From NCBI GenBank assembly GCA_963668115.1, contig OY764147.1, positions 310,001-374,000 of the forward strand: DNA of 64,000 nt, written 5' to 3'. Positions 26,578 through 34,863 of the stretch are shown here, in pieces. A program made the translations under genes and the position numbers. Each line of letters starts with the position of its first letter. Position 1 is the stretch's first letter. The notes below the pieces were generated by a model. It did no database searches. It was given only the letters and a program-made list of their open reading frames with translations, and was not told the origin of the DNA. This stretch comes from Plut-88900 sp963668115. Its GTDB lineage: Bacteria; Chloroflexota; Dehalococcoidia; Plut-88900.

Positions 26578-26818
26578 AAACCCTCACCCCCTTTATCCCA
26601 ATCTCCCTTAGGGTCATTAAGGGATATGGGGAGAGAAGAACAGAGGCAGAGGTTGGCGCTTTTGCGCCAACCTCTGCCTCTAGTTCAGTACTGGGGAGAG
26701 GGGACGGGGCCACGCCCCACCCGACACCCGGGAGGGCAGGTCTCGTGCCTGCCTCTACAGAGGAGGACGGGAGAGGGGAGGGGATGGAGTGAGTTGCGGG
26801 GTTGTAGGTGATCGTTTC

Positions 26819-26877
26819 GGAGGGATGGATTCCCCACGACTTCTCGGGGGCAGGCTCTGCCTCCGCAGGAATGACGG
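26819..26877. repeat. REP-like palindrome (GGATGGATTCC...GGAATGACGG)
   Basis: GGAGGGATGGATTCC, a GC-rich hairpin centre, then CAGGAATGACGG. The upstream flank GGGGTTGTAGGTGA is shared with the copy at 27815. Members of this family are scattered in the intergenic DNA of this window. Confidence 0.7.
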
Positions 26878-27020
26878 TGGGAAGGGCGAGTATGACGAAG
26901 AAGGAAGGGAGGGGGTGGAAGGTCCCGGACGGTTTGTGCAGGAAGTCGGCGACGCCTGTACCGATGCGGGGTGTCCGCCCCTGGGGACGGTCCACACCAG
27001 CGTCGAATCTGCGACAGCCC

Positions 27021-27344
27021 CATACTTCCGAGAGGGTGTGGACGAGACGCGAGAAATTCTCGCTCTGGGGCAGCCTCGCCCACCGGAAGTGCTCTACCAC
27101 CCTGAGGGATGGGAGCGGAGACCCGTGACCGCCGTTCGTAGTCGGAAGCTCTCCGGTTGTGACGACGGTGGAATCCTTGCCCCATACTTCCGATAGGGTA
27201 TGGACGAGACGCGAGAAACTCTCGCTCTGGGGCAGCCTCGCCCACCGGAAGTGCTCTACCATCCTGAGGGATGGGAGCGGAGACCCGTGACCGGCGTTCA
27301 TAGACCGGAACATGCCGATGGTGACGACGGTGGAATCCGAGAAG
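27021..27344. repeat. Tandem duplication, two 162-bp units
   Basis: CATACTTCCG starts at 27021 and again at 27183, and the sequence matches closely between units (shared GACGAGACGCGAGAAA, TCTCGCTCTGGGGCAGCC, GATGGGAGCGGAGACC). The period is 162, a multiple of three, so it does not break the long minus-strand frame. The right part of unit 2 is more diverged. Confidence 0.9.
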
Positions 27345-27744
27345 GGTTCTGTGGCCCGATGGAGCAGCTTAACACCGTGCTCCTGAGCGTCGCCTGACGG
27401 GGCGAAACCGTTGCGACCTATGAGTGGGGCGCTCACCTGGCAGTTGCCCTTGAAGAGGGTCTGCCTTGATTTGTCCGGGGACATTCCATGTGAGGGGCGG
27501 GACGGTGATTGATCGCTGCGAAGGACGAGGCGTTGGGCCTTTGGGCAGCGCTTGTAGTGGGTGTTGGGATGCAGGATGTGAGGTGGAAAGAGAGTGAAGA
27601 GGAGGCGCGTGTCGTGGGCCGGGCGTTGGGGTGCCGCTCGGGTGAGACGGGGCCTATGTAGGCCGGTGCGGCTCATGGGACTCCTTTGTTCCTTTTCCTT
27701 TCCTGTGATGGGCACCGAGGTATGGGATCGGCGTCCTGGTGGGT

Positions 27745-27773
27745 AGTATAGCACGAGGGTTCAGATAGTGCAA
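27745..27773 (-). promoter_or_regulatory. Strong minus-strand promoter facing the repeat block
   Basis: On the minus strand TTGCAC, a 17-bp spacer, and TATACT. It points leftward into 1.3 kb without a convincing gene. AAAGGAGTCCCATG lies about 65 bases downstream. Confidence 0.65.
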
Positions 27774-27814
27774 ATGTTCAATTTAGAAGGGCTGGAGGGG
27801 GAGGCGTGAGCGGG

Positions 27815-27894
27815 CGGGGTTGTAGGTGAGTGTTTCGGAGGGATGGATTCACGCCAATGGCGCATCTTCGACCCACCTCCGTGGGAATGACGGG
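27815..27894. repeat. REP-like palindrome, second copy
   Basis: GGGGTTGTAGGTGAGTGTTTCGGAGGGATGG followed by ATTC, a hairpin centre and GTGGGAATGACGGG; written here in parts because the shared segment is long. It is related to the copies at 26819 and 27941. Confidence 0.65.
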
Positions 27895-27940
27895 TTAAAG
27901 GGGCGGGAATGACGGGGGAAGGGAGTCGGGGTGAGTGGCG

Positions 27941-27998
27941 AGGTCAGGGGCGAGTGTTTCGGAGGGATGGATTCCGGCTCTGGGGCCGGAATGACGGA
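27941..27998. repeat. REP-like palindrome, third copy
   Basis: GGATGGATTCCGGC, CTGGG, GCCGGAATGACGG form a clean hairpin (ATTCCGGC with GCCGGAAT). It sits between the repeat block and the thrS 3' end and shares CGAGTGTTTCGGAGGG with the previous copy. Confidence 0.7.
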
Positions 27999-28035
27999 GT
28001 AAGGTGGGTGGGGATGGCCGTGAGGGATGAAGGCT

Positions 28036-29829
28036 CTAGGTCCTTGCGGCGATGTCTGAGTGGAGCATTTCTATGATGGCGGGGAGGGGCGTGGGGCCGA
28101 GGTTTTCGCCGCTGCGTTTTCGGACGGAGAGGGTATCGGCGGCGATTTCTTTGTCGCCTACGATCATCATGTAGGGGACCTTGTTGAGCTGGGCGTCGCG
28201 GATCTTGCGGTTCATACGCTCGCTTCGGTCGTCGACCTCCACCCGGAGCCCTGATGCGGACATTTTCGCGGCGGCGGCCTGGCAGTAATCGACGTGGCGG
28301 TCGGTGATGGGGACTATAGAGGCCTGGACGGGGGCAAGCCAGACGGGGAATGCTCCGCCGTAGTGCTCGATGAGCACGCCCATGAAGCGTTCCATGGAGC
28401 CCAGGATGGCCCGGTGCACCATGTATGGCCTGTGCTCCCGACCGTCCTCGCCGATGTAGGAGAGGTCGAAGCGGCGGGGGAGGTTGAAGTCGAACTGGAC
28501 GGTGGTGCACTGCCAGTCCCGACCGATGGCATCCTCTATTTTCACGTCGATCTTCGGGCCGTAGAAGGCTCCCCCTCCCGAGTCGACCTTGTAGTCCAGG
28601 CCCATCTCTTCAAGGGTGTTGCGGAGGGCGCTGGTGGCGGTATCCCATTCGGAAAGGTCGCCGACGTACTTTTCGGGTCGGTCTGAGAGGTAGATCTGGT
28701 AGTCGCTGAAGCCGAAGGCCCCGAGGAGGCGGAAGGTGAGGTCCAGGACGCCTCGGACTTCGTCTTCAAGCTGGTCCGGGCGGCAGAAGATATGGGCGTC
28801 GTCCTGGGTGAAACCCCTGACCCGGAGCAGGCCGTGGAGGACGCCCGTCCGTTCGTAGCGGTAGACGGTGCCCAGCTCTGCCAGCCGCATGGGCAGCTCC
28901 CGGTAGCTTCGGAGCGATGAGCGGTACATGAGGATGTGGAAGGGGCAGTTCATGGGTTTCAGGTAGTAGTCCTGGTCGTCTATCTCCAGGGGGGCGTACA
29001 TGTTTTCGCTGTAGAACTGGAGGTGGCCGCTGGTCTCCCAGAGCCGGGACTTGCCGATGTGGGGCGAATAGACCAGGGAGTAGCCGGAGTCCAGGTGAAG
29101 CTCCCGCCAGAAGTCTTCGACGAGGCTACGGACCCGGGCGCCCTTCGGGTGCCAGCAGATCAGGCCGGCCCCGAGCTCGTTGTGGACGGTGAAGAGGCCG
29201 AGGTCTCTGCCCAGCTTGCGATGGTCTCGCTTGGCGGCCTCTTCGAGGCGGTTCAGGTAAGTGTCGAGGGCGTCCTGTGACTCGAAGGCGGTGCCGTAGA
29301 TGCGCTGGAGCATGGGGCGGTTTTCATCGCCGCGCCAGTAGGCGCCGGCGACGTTCAAGAGCTTGAAGGCGGGCACCCGGCCGGTTGACTCTACGTGGGG
29401 GCCGTTGCAGAGGTCCGAAAAGTCGCCGTGGGTGTAGACGCCGAGGGTGTCGTCCTGGATGGCTTCGATGATTTCGAGCTTGAAGGGCTGGTCGTTGAAG
29501 AGTTTATTGGCCTCGGGGCGGGGGACCTGGGTGCGGTGGAAGGGAAGGTCGGCGGCGATGGTGTCGGCCATCTTCTTCTCGATGGCGGGGAGGTCTTCGT
29601 CAGTGAGGGCGCGCGGCAGGTCAAAGTCGTAGTAGAAGCCATCCTCGGTGGGGGGGCCGATGGCGAACTTGGCCTCGGGGAAGATGGAGCGGACGGCGTC
29701 GGCCATGATATGGGAGGCGGAGTGTCGGATGGACTCGCGGCGAAGGGCGAGGGGGTTTTCCTCGGCGGGGGTTTTGCGGGACTCTAAGGCATATTCGATG
29801 CCGCTGGGGTCTGTGATGTCGGCGGGCAC
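28036..29829 (-). CDS. thrS: Threonyl-tRNA synthetase, lacking the TGS domain
   Basis: A 597-residue class II synthetase. The editing (SAD) domain has His36-x3-His40 and Cys141 in SDLCNGPH. The catalytic core shows MNCPFHILMY, YRYERTGVLHGLLRVRGF and a C-terminal anticodon-binding domain. Only about 30 residues precede the editing domain, so the N-terminal TGS domain of the long bacterial form is missing. The GTG start has AGGAG 8 bases upstream, and no longer frame exists. Charging and Ser-tRNA editing should remain; TGS loss may alter mRNA or tRNA contacts. Confidence 0.95.
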   Translation of the reverse strand: MPADITDPSGIEYALESRKTPAEENPLALRRESIRHSASHIMADAVRSIFPEAKFAIGPPTEDGFYYDFDLPRALTDEDLPAIEKKMADTIAADLPFHRTQVPRPEANKLFNDQPFKLEIIEAIQDDTLGVYTHGDFSDLCNGPHVESTGRVPAFKLLNVAGAYWRGDENRPMLQRIYGTAFESQDALDTYLNRLEEAAKRDHRKLGRDLGLFTVHNELGAGLICWHPKGARVRSLVEDFWRELHLDSGYSLVYSPHIGKSRLWETSGHLQFYSENMYAPLEIDDQDYYLKPMNCPFHILMYRSSLRSYRELPMRLAELGTVYRYERTGVLHGLLRVRGFTQDDAHIFCRPDQLEDEVRGVLDLTFRLLGAFGFSDYQIYLSDRPEKYVGDLSEWDTATSALRNTLEEMGLDYKVDSGGGAFYGPKIDVKIEDAIGRDWQCTTVQFDFNLPRRFDLSYIGEDGREHRPYMVHRAILGSMERFMGVLIEHYGGAFPVWLAPVQASIVPITDRHVDYCQAAAAKMSASGLRVEVDDRSERMNRKIRDAQLNKVPYMMIVGDKEIAADTLSVRKRSGENLGPTPLPAIIEMLHSDIAART

Positions 29830-29892
29830 TGGGGGTTACTCCTGGGGGGTTGGGGTTTTGGGGTCGGGGGGTAATGATACACGATGGGGGAC

Positions 29893-31011
29893 TCAGCCTG
29901 GAGGACGGGGGGCATTGCCCGTCTCTTTCATCATAGTAATCCATGAATCGCTTATAGGGGGGCCGGGGTTACGGGGAATGCCTATGGCACAGATGAGGGA
30001 CGTCAGACCCATAAGGCCTATCGCTAAGAGCTTGGCATGAGGCAAGGAGATGGCGGTCTGAATCCATGCTATGAAGACTCCGAGCATGATAAGAAGCATG
30101 AATATAAGCACTGGCCCCACCACTCTCCACTGTCTCAATTGATGCCAGTACGCCACGACTGGCAACACGGCAACACTGCAGGCGAGGATAATTAAAATCC
30201 ACTGTGCCGCCTGGTAAAGCTCGGGGTATCCTTGGTATGTGACACTCCACTGAGATCCATTGTGTATGACTAAGATTCCGAATGGGATAATCGCTAAGGA
30301 ACTCGTTCCCACGGATAATACAGCAACCGCTATGGCACACACGCTTCTGACAGGTGCAGATAATGCGAGAGTGAACAAAGTGAAAGACAACGCCAGAAGG
30401 AACATCAATATCCAAAAGGCGGGATCGCTCAGAAGGGTCAGGGTTTTGGCTAGGGGAGAGAAGTCAGCCGGCAGATATTCTCCGACTCCTGCAGGGATCC
30501 ACTGTCCGTCGGGCGTCCCGACCACCACCCCTCGAACGCCGACAGCCAGGATGAGGTTGCCACTCTGTTCGTGATACGCTATTCCATAGGGCTCCGCCAC
30601 AAATAAGTACTCGGCATTCATAAGTTTGCCCTGGAGCCAAAGGTGAGCGTCGTGGGTCCAATTGGCGGTTGAATAGACAATCTCCCGGTCCCCGGTTTGC
30701 GGATTCAATACCAAGTCCGCACCCTCGAGATAGTATGTGCCACGCGGAGTATCGACTGACTCGGTGCTCTCCCATAAGAATCCGTGAGTTGGGATATCTT
30801 TGAATTCCCAAGTCCAGCCTCCATCTGTACTCGCATATAATTTGGTGGCCGAAGAATGGCCACGGAAAGCCTCGGTAAGGGAAAGCAACGTTCCGTCCGT
30901 TTCAACGGCATTATCAGTAACCCCGTAGTAAGCTGAGCCGCCGCACGCGGTTACAGCAACGAACGCAATCATAGCCACTAACGTCAGGCTCAAATGTCGA
31001 CGTCTAATCAT
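29893..31011 (-). CDS. Predicted lipoprotein with multiple membrane segments
   Basis: 372 residues of unknown family. The N-terminus is a lipoprotein signal with lipobox VTAC at residues 20-23. An outer-facing domain (about 25-185) contains ASTDGGWTWEF, a phrase seen in beta-propeller BNR repeats. The C-terminal half has four to five hydrophobic segments (about 195-345). The base composition is more AT-rich than its neighbours, which suggests recent acquisition. Function unknown. Confidence 0.65.
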   Translation of the reverse strand: MIRRRHLSLTLVAMIAFVAVTACGGSAYYGVTDNAVETDGTLLSLTEAFRGHSSATKLYASTDGGWTWEFKDIPTHGFLWESTESVDTPRGTYYLEGADLVLNPQTGDREIVYSTANWTHDAHLWLQGKLMNAEYLFVAEPYGIAYHEQSGNLILAVGVRGVVVGTPDGQWIPAGVGEYLPADFSPLAKTLTLLSDPAFWILMFLLALSFTLFTLALSAPVRSVCAIAVAVLSVGTSSLAIIPFGILVIHNGSQWSVTYQGYPELYQAAQWILIILACSVAVLPVVAYWHQLRQWRVVGPVLIFMLLIMLGVFIAWIQTAISLPHAKLLAIGLMGLTSLICAIGIPRNPGPPISDSWITMMKETGNAPRPPG

Positions 31012-31065
31012 CCGGTGGCGGTGAAATATTGACGGCGTTGCGAGATACGTAATATCCCGCCTACG

Positions 31066-31482
31066 CTACTCCCTTTTCCACAGGTAGCGAGCGGCGTCCA
31101 GTGCGACGATGGCGTAGAGGGCGTCTACGAGGGGGAAGTAGATTACGTGGGACGTTGCGGCGTCTCCGGTCTCGTTTTCGGGGAACTGTACCCAGAGGTA
31201 CTGCCAGAAGAAGAGCATCGCCAGGGCTATGGACGCGTAGAAAAAGACGTTGGCCCACATGGTATCCGCGTCGGTGGCGTAGGGGTCAGCGGCGGCCTTC
31301 CTTCTGACGAATGCGACGAACAGGGCCAACAAGACGCCGGCCGCCATGAAGTAGTTGATGTATTCCCAGACGGGGTAGTCGGGTGAGCCGTCGTGGTAAA
31401 CAGGGGTGAGAATGAAGTTGAAGAAGACGGCGAGGGCGGTCAGGGCAAGGTAGATGGCTACGATCCGCTTCAAGAATTCCAT
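31066..31482 (-). CDS. Small integral membrane protein (138 aa)
   Basis: About four hydrophobic segments: residues 5-27, 42-62, 76-96 and 110-130. No recognised motif. The central loop RRKAAADPYATDADT is charged. It follows the lipoprotein gene on the same strand. Function unknown. Confidence 0.7.
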   Translation of the reverse strand: MEFLKRIVAIYLALTALAVFFNFILTPVYHDGSPDYPVWEYINYFMAAGVLLALFVAFVRRKAAADPYATDADTMWANVFFYASIALAMLFFWQYLWVQFPENETGDAATSHVIYFPLVDALYAIVALDAARYLWKRE

Positions 31483-31656
31483 GTTTGCCTATGCCTCCTT
31501 GCTCTTTGGCAGTTCATCAGGGTCAAGGGGGAAGCCTCGGGTGCGGCTTCATTATACGGCTAATATGAGGCATCCCGCTTAATGACACGCCGGCATTGCC
31601 TCGCTTGTCCGTAAACCTGCAATTTCCTATACTTGCGGCCGGGAACACTTTAAGAG

Positions 31657-32760
31657 ATGGAGTACCGGAAAATCATGATAGTTTCAATGCTCGGCAGGCG
31701 GTGGCTGTGGGTCGTCTCTCTGACAGCTTTGCTGATCCTGGCAGTCGCCGCGTGCGGGTCCGGTCCTACGGCTACGCCGGAACCGACGGCCACTCCAGCG
31801 CCACCCCCGACGCCTACACCGGTTCCCCCTGCCCCAACCAACACGCCGGAGCCGGAGGAAGAGCCTGCGGCGATGAACCCGCTGGAGAAGCTGGTAATCA
31901 CCCCGGCGACCACGGGAAGGGACCTGTTTGGCGTGCTCTCCGAGGAGGAGACGGCCTGCATCGAGGCGGCGATTGGGGAAGCGTTCTTCGGGATGATGAT
32001 GGATGCGCCGTTGATGCAGGCGACTGCGAACGTGGGAACGGCGGCGCCCATATTCGGGTGCATAGAGGAAGACAATCTGATACTGCTCGGGGTGGCGTTC
32101 ATGGAAGCGCAGGGAGGCGGATGGGAAGAATCGACGCGACAGTGCATCACGGAGTGGGGAAGGGAGCACCCGGACGCCATATTCCTGAGGCTCGGGCTGT
32201 CCTACCAGGGAGAGACTACTATCGACCCGAGTGAAACGAACGAATACAGCATAGCAATCTACCAGTGCAAGACGAACGAGGAGAAAAGGGACTTTACGTT
32301 GAGCCTGTGGGTCGGGGTGGACAGGAACGCCACGGCCACGGGGGCGGACATCGTGGGTCTCTTATCGGAGGCCGAGCTGGCCTGCGTGATGGAAGACCTG
32401 TCCGATGAGGAGATGGCGGCGGTAGCCGCTGCCCAGCCGCTGGAGGCGGTAACTATCGCCAACAGGGTGCAGCACTGCATAGAGCCGGAGACCGATGTCG
32501 AGATCTTCGTGAAGGGGCTTGAGTGGGGTCTCGGGGAGTTCAGCGAGAACTCGAAGGACTGTCTCAAGGCATTTGTCATAGAGAATCCGCAGTACATGGA
32601 GCTTGTCCGGTCGGGTATAGAGAACATGAGCACAATGGATGCGGACGAGTTCGTTGCGATCACGGACGCGGGCCTGGGGCCGTACGGCTGCATGACGGAT
32701 GACGAGATACAGAGGATGCAGATGGCCTTTAACGAAGCGGTTGCCACTGCCGCGCAGTAG
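31657..32760 (+). CDS. Lipoprotein with a Thr/Pro linker and two Cys-repeat domains
   Basis: 367 residues. The signal peptide ends in lipobox VAAC (Cys33), then a TPTP-rich linker (36-66) typical of surface lipoproteins in Chloroflexota. The rest is an internal duplication: each half starts with GLLSEAELAC/GVLSEEETAC and carries four Cys, at 101, 135, 163, 204 and at 243, 274, 302, 345 (spacings 34, 28, 41 and 31, 28, 43). This suggests two disulphide-bonded domains outside the membrane. The real start may be Met7 or Met8. Function unknown. Confidence 0.8.
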   Translation: MEYRKIMIVSMLGRRWLWVVSLTALLILAVAACGSGPTATPEPTATPAPPPTPTPVPPAPTNTPEPEEEPAAMNPLEKLVITPATTGRDLFGVLSEEETACIEAAIGEAFFGMMMDAPLMQATANVGTAAPIFGCIEEDNLILLGVAFMEAQGGGWEESTRQCITEWGREHPDAIFLRLGLSYQGETTIDPSETNEYSIAIYQCKTNEEKRDFTLSLWVGVDRNATATGADIVGLLSEAELACVMEDLSDEEMAAVAAAQPLEAVTIANRVQHCIEPETDVEIFVKGLEWGLGEFSENSKDCLKAFVIENPQYMELVRSGIENMSTMDADEFVAITDAGLGPYGCMTDDEIQRMQMAFNEAVATAAQ

Positions 32761-32798
32761 AAGCTCCGCGTTCAAGCGGACATTCGATATCGAAACAG

Positions 32799-32830
32799 GA
32801 GAATCCGGCCTCCCCGGGGGCCGGATTCTC
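32799..32830 (+). terminator. Hairpin after the lipoprotein gene
   Basis: A perfect 12-bp stem (GAGAATCCGGCC with its complement) around a loop that can pair further. There is no T tract, so it may act as a terminator with help, or as an mRNA 3' stabiliser. Confidence 0.6.
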
Positions 32831-32904
32831 GCGAGGCGAATGCAGGGGTAGAATCATAAACGGGGTACGGGGCAAGGAATTACGGTCCCATCCAAGGAGG
32901 GAAC

Positions 32905-33711
32905 ATGGCCAGCGATAGAGTCAAAGAGACCATAGAGGTGGCGAAGAGGGAGTTTGCACGGCTGGAGGGCCGGCTGCGGGGGTTGTCCGCCGAGGACTTC
33001 AACCGGGGGAGCGCGTGTGACAAGTGGCAGGTGGGGGACGTGGTGGCACACGTAGTGTTCGTGGTGCAGTTCCAGAAGAACATGACGACACGGGGTTTGA
33101 AGGGGGAGGCTGATGCGCCGGAAGGGGCGCGACGCCCGGAGAATGCGGATGTGCCCGCGGACGTGAGGATAGCCCAAGGCGCTATCAGGCTGAGGGAAAA
33201 GCTCGGGGGTGGGCTGCTGGATGCTCTTCGGAAGAACTACCAGGAAGGGTTTGAACTACTGGACTCGCTGACGCCCGAGGATTACGAGAAGCCGTGCTGG
33301 CACCCGTGGGGGCCTATGACGGTGGCGGACTTCGTGGACCTGGTGGTGAATGAGCTGGCCCTTCACGGGTGGGACGCGTTTTCCACGCTGGACCCCGACT
33401 ACCGCATGGCGCCGGAGTCGCTGCCGGCGGCGCTGGCTATCGGGAACATGACGCTGGCACGGATGGCGTCGACGGGGCCTGCCCGGTTCAGGTTCGAGCT
33501 TACTGATGGGAACGAGGCGCCGGACCTGGTAGTCGGGGGTGACGCGGCTCCCGCTGTGCCGAGTGCGACACTACGGTGTGACGGAGAGGCGTTGGTGTTA
33601 ATCAGCAGTGGCCGGCTGGGGATGGAGGATGCGGTGGAGTCGGGGCGGGTGGAGGTGTCGGGGGACGAGGGATTGGTGAGGGAGCTGGGTCGGGGGTTGG
33701 GGGGGTTGTAG
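32905..33711 (+). CDS. MDMPI N-terminal / DinB-like domain protein
   Basis: 268 residues in the maleylpyruvate isomerase N-terminal (TIGR03083-type) family. The metal-binding four-helix bundle has CDKWQVGDVVAHV near residues 38-50 and NELALHGWDAF in the third helix; His in these and in the C-terminal helix usually bind a divalent metal. A C-terminal SCP2-like half (about 190-268) follows. These enzymes use mycothiol or bacillithiol in some phyla; the thiol here is unknown. CCAAGGAGGG precedes the ATG. Confidence 0.82.
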   Translation: MASDRVKETIEVAKREFARLEGRLRGLSAEDFNRGSACDKWQVGDVVAHVVFVVQFQKNMTTRGLKGEADAPEGARRPENADVPADVRIAQGAIRLREKLGGGLLDALRKNYQEGFELLDSLTPEDYEKPCWHPWGPMTVADFVDLVVNELALHGWDAFSTLDPDYRMAPESLPAALAIGNMTLARMASTGPARFRFELTDGNEAPDLVVGGDAAPAVPSATLRCDGEALVLISSGRLGMEDAVESGRVEVSGDEGLVRELGRGLGGL

Positions 33712-33723
33712 TCGGGGGTGGGG

Positions 33724-34719
33724 TTAGTTTGCTTGCAGGTCCTTTGGGGTAAGCCCATACAGAGCCTTGTTGGCCGCGCAATGCTCCCTTACTTTATCAA
33801 TCCACAGATCATACCAATACCAAGCTTTCTCGACCTTCACACCGTATCCTCTTCCGGGATTTTTCGCATCTAACTCCTTCCAGAGAAGAGTGTGTTGATA
33901 AATACCAAAGTCCTTATAGCCTTCTTCTTGCATTAGCTCAACCACTCTAGTTGGTAGGTATTTCTTACGCTCAACCTCCTTCTGCACCCAGTAGTCCTTG
34001 TCTATTTTTTGAGCAAGGTCAGTGTCAGAGCCGATGAACTCAATGGCCTTGTCCGCTTTGGAAGCTTTAGAAGTCAGCTTCCTTACGAAAAGAAGACGAT
34101 ACGAGAAATGAGGGTGCTGAAAATCTTCCGGACTTAGCTCAGCGTCGAATTGTCTAATGTATCTCGCTACATTTGAAGGCAGCGATGTAAAGGTATCGTC
34201 CGTGCCAGTTGGCGAGGTCAAGTCCCGTAGTTGAAGCGAATATGTCATGTTCTTCGCAATGCTATAGCGGTTACCAAAAAGACGTTTAATCTCCCGATCA
34301 TAGTTCAGAATACAAGCCAGATATCTGCCGGTAAACGCTTCATCTACACCAGCTGAGCGATGATGTTCGATCTCATCTCTCAGTCCGATTAGGAAATGTA
34401 GATTGCTTTTGGTTGGCCCATCAAGGGGACAGGATTTCTCGTTTAGGCATCTCCTCAATTCCCAATATTTGAACGTCCCAGATTTTGTCCGACTAAATTT
34501 ACGCCTCTGTGGACCCTCAACATAGTATCTGTACTCGACTCCCTTTTGCCTGTAATGGGCATGCAACAAATATGTCCATGCAATCGTCATCAAGACAATG
34601 AATGTTTCTGTTTTGAATGTTGTTAGTGGATTGTTGAACGTTTGGACAGCATTAAGGGCCGCTTCCCGAGACTTAGAAAGCAGTGCCCTTTTCACCCAAG
34701 GGCCACGAGTTTTTTGCAC
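33724..34719 (-). CDS. DUF3644 domain protein, possible HEPN-type RNase
   Basis: 331 residues matching DUF3644 in its first half: FNNPLTTFKTETFIVLMTIAWTY (read as FNNPLTTFKTETF then IVLMTIAWTY), RRKFSRTKSGTFKYWELRRC and FLIGLRDEIEHH. The last contains Arg114-x4-His119, the HEPN ribonuclease pattern. The C-terminal part looks like a DNA- or RNA-contact region ending in KVEKAWYWYD. GTG start. It is clearly more AT-rich than its neighbours and stands alone, which suggests horizontal transfer. DUF3644 genes often occur near defence genes; none are adjacent here, so a defence role is inference. Confidence 0.8.
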   Translation of the reverse strand: MQKTRGPWVKRALLSKSREAALNAVQTFNNPLTTFKTETFIVLMTIAWTYLLHAHYRQKGVEYRYYVEGPQRRKFSRTKSGTFKYWELRRCLNEKSCPLDGPTKSNLHFLIGLRDEIEHHRSAGVDEAFTGRYLACILNYDREIKRLFGNRYSIAKNMTYSLQLRDLTSPTGTDDTFTSLPSNVARYIRQFDAELSPEDFQHPHFSYRLLFVRKLTSKASKADKAIEFIGSDTDLAQKIDKDYWVQKEVERKKYLPTRVVELMQEEGYKDFGIYQHTLLWKELDAKNPGRGYGVKVEKAWYWYDLWIDKVREHCAANKALYGLTPKDLQAN

Positions 34720-34863
34720 AGTTCTCTAAACCTCCCTGCCTCAAACAACCTTGATTTGAACAGCTGCTGAATTTTCCTTGAGATATTGTAACTGCTAATA
34801 ATACGCGACAGTTTCCGAGTGGAGTCCCAATGTAGGAGTATGACTTCCGGTCAGAAGCGTGTG

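Larger units (their letters stand above)
26318..27676 (-). other. Long open frame in repeat-rich DNA, probably not a gene
   Basis: A 453-codon frame with an ATG at 27676, an AAAGGAG four bases upstream and a good promoter behind it. However, most of the frame translates known repeats: the 162-bp tandem repeat, REP-type palindromes (VIPAEAEPAPEKSW) and the phased array. The composition is Pro/Ser/Arg-rich as expected for antisense of GC-rich DNA. Only the first ~120 codons are free of repeats. A transcript is likely; a protein is doubtful. Confidence 0.2.
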
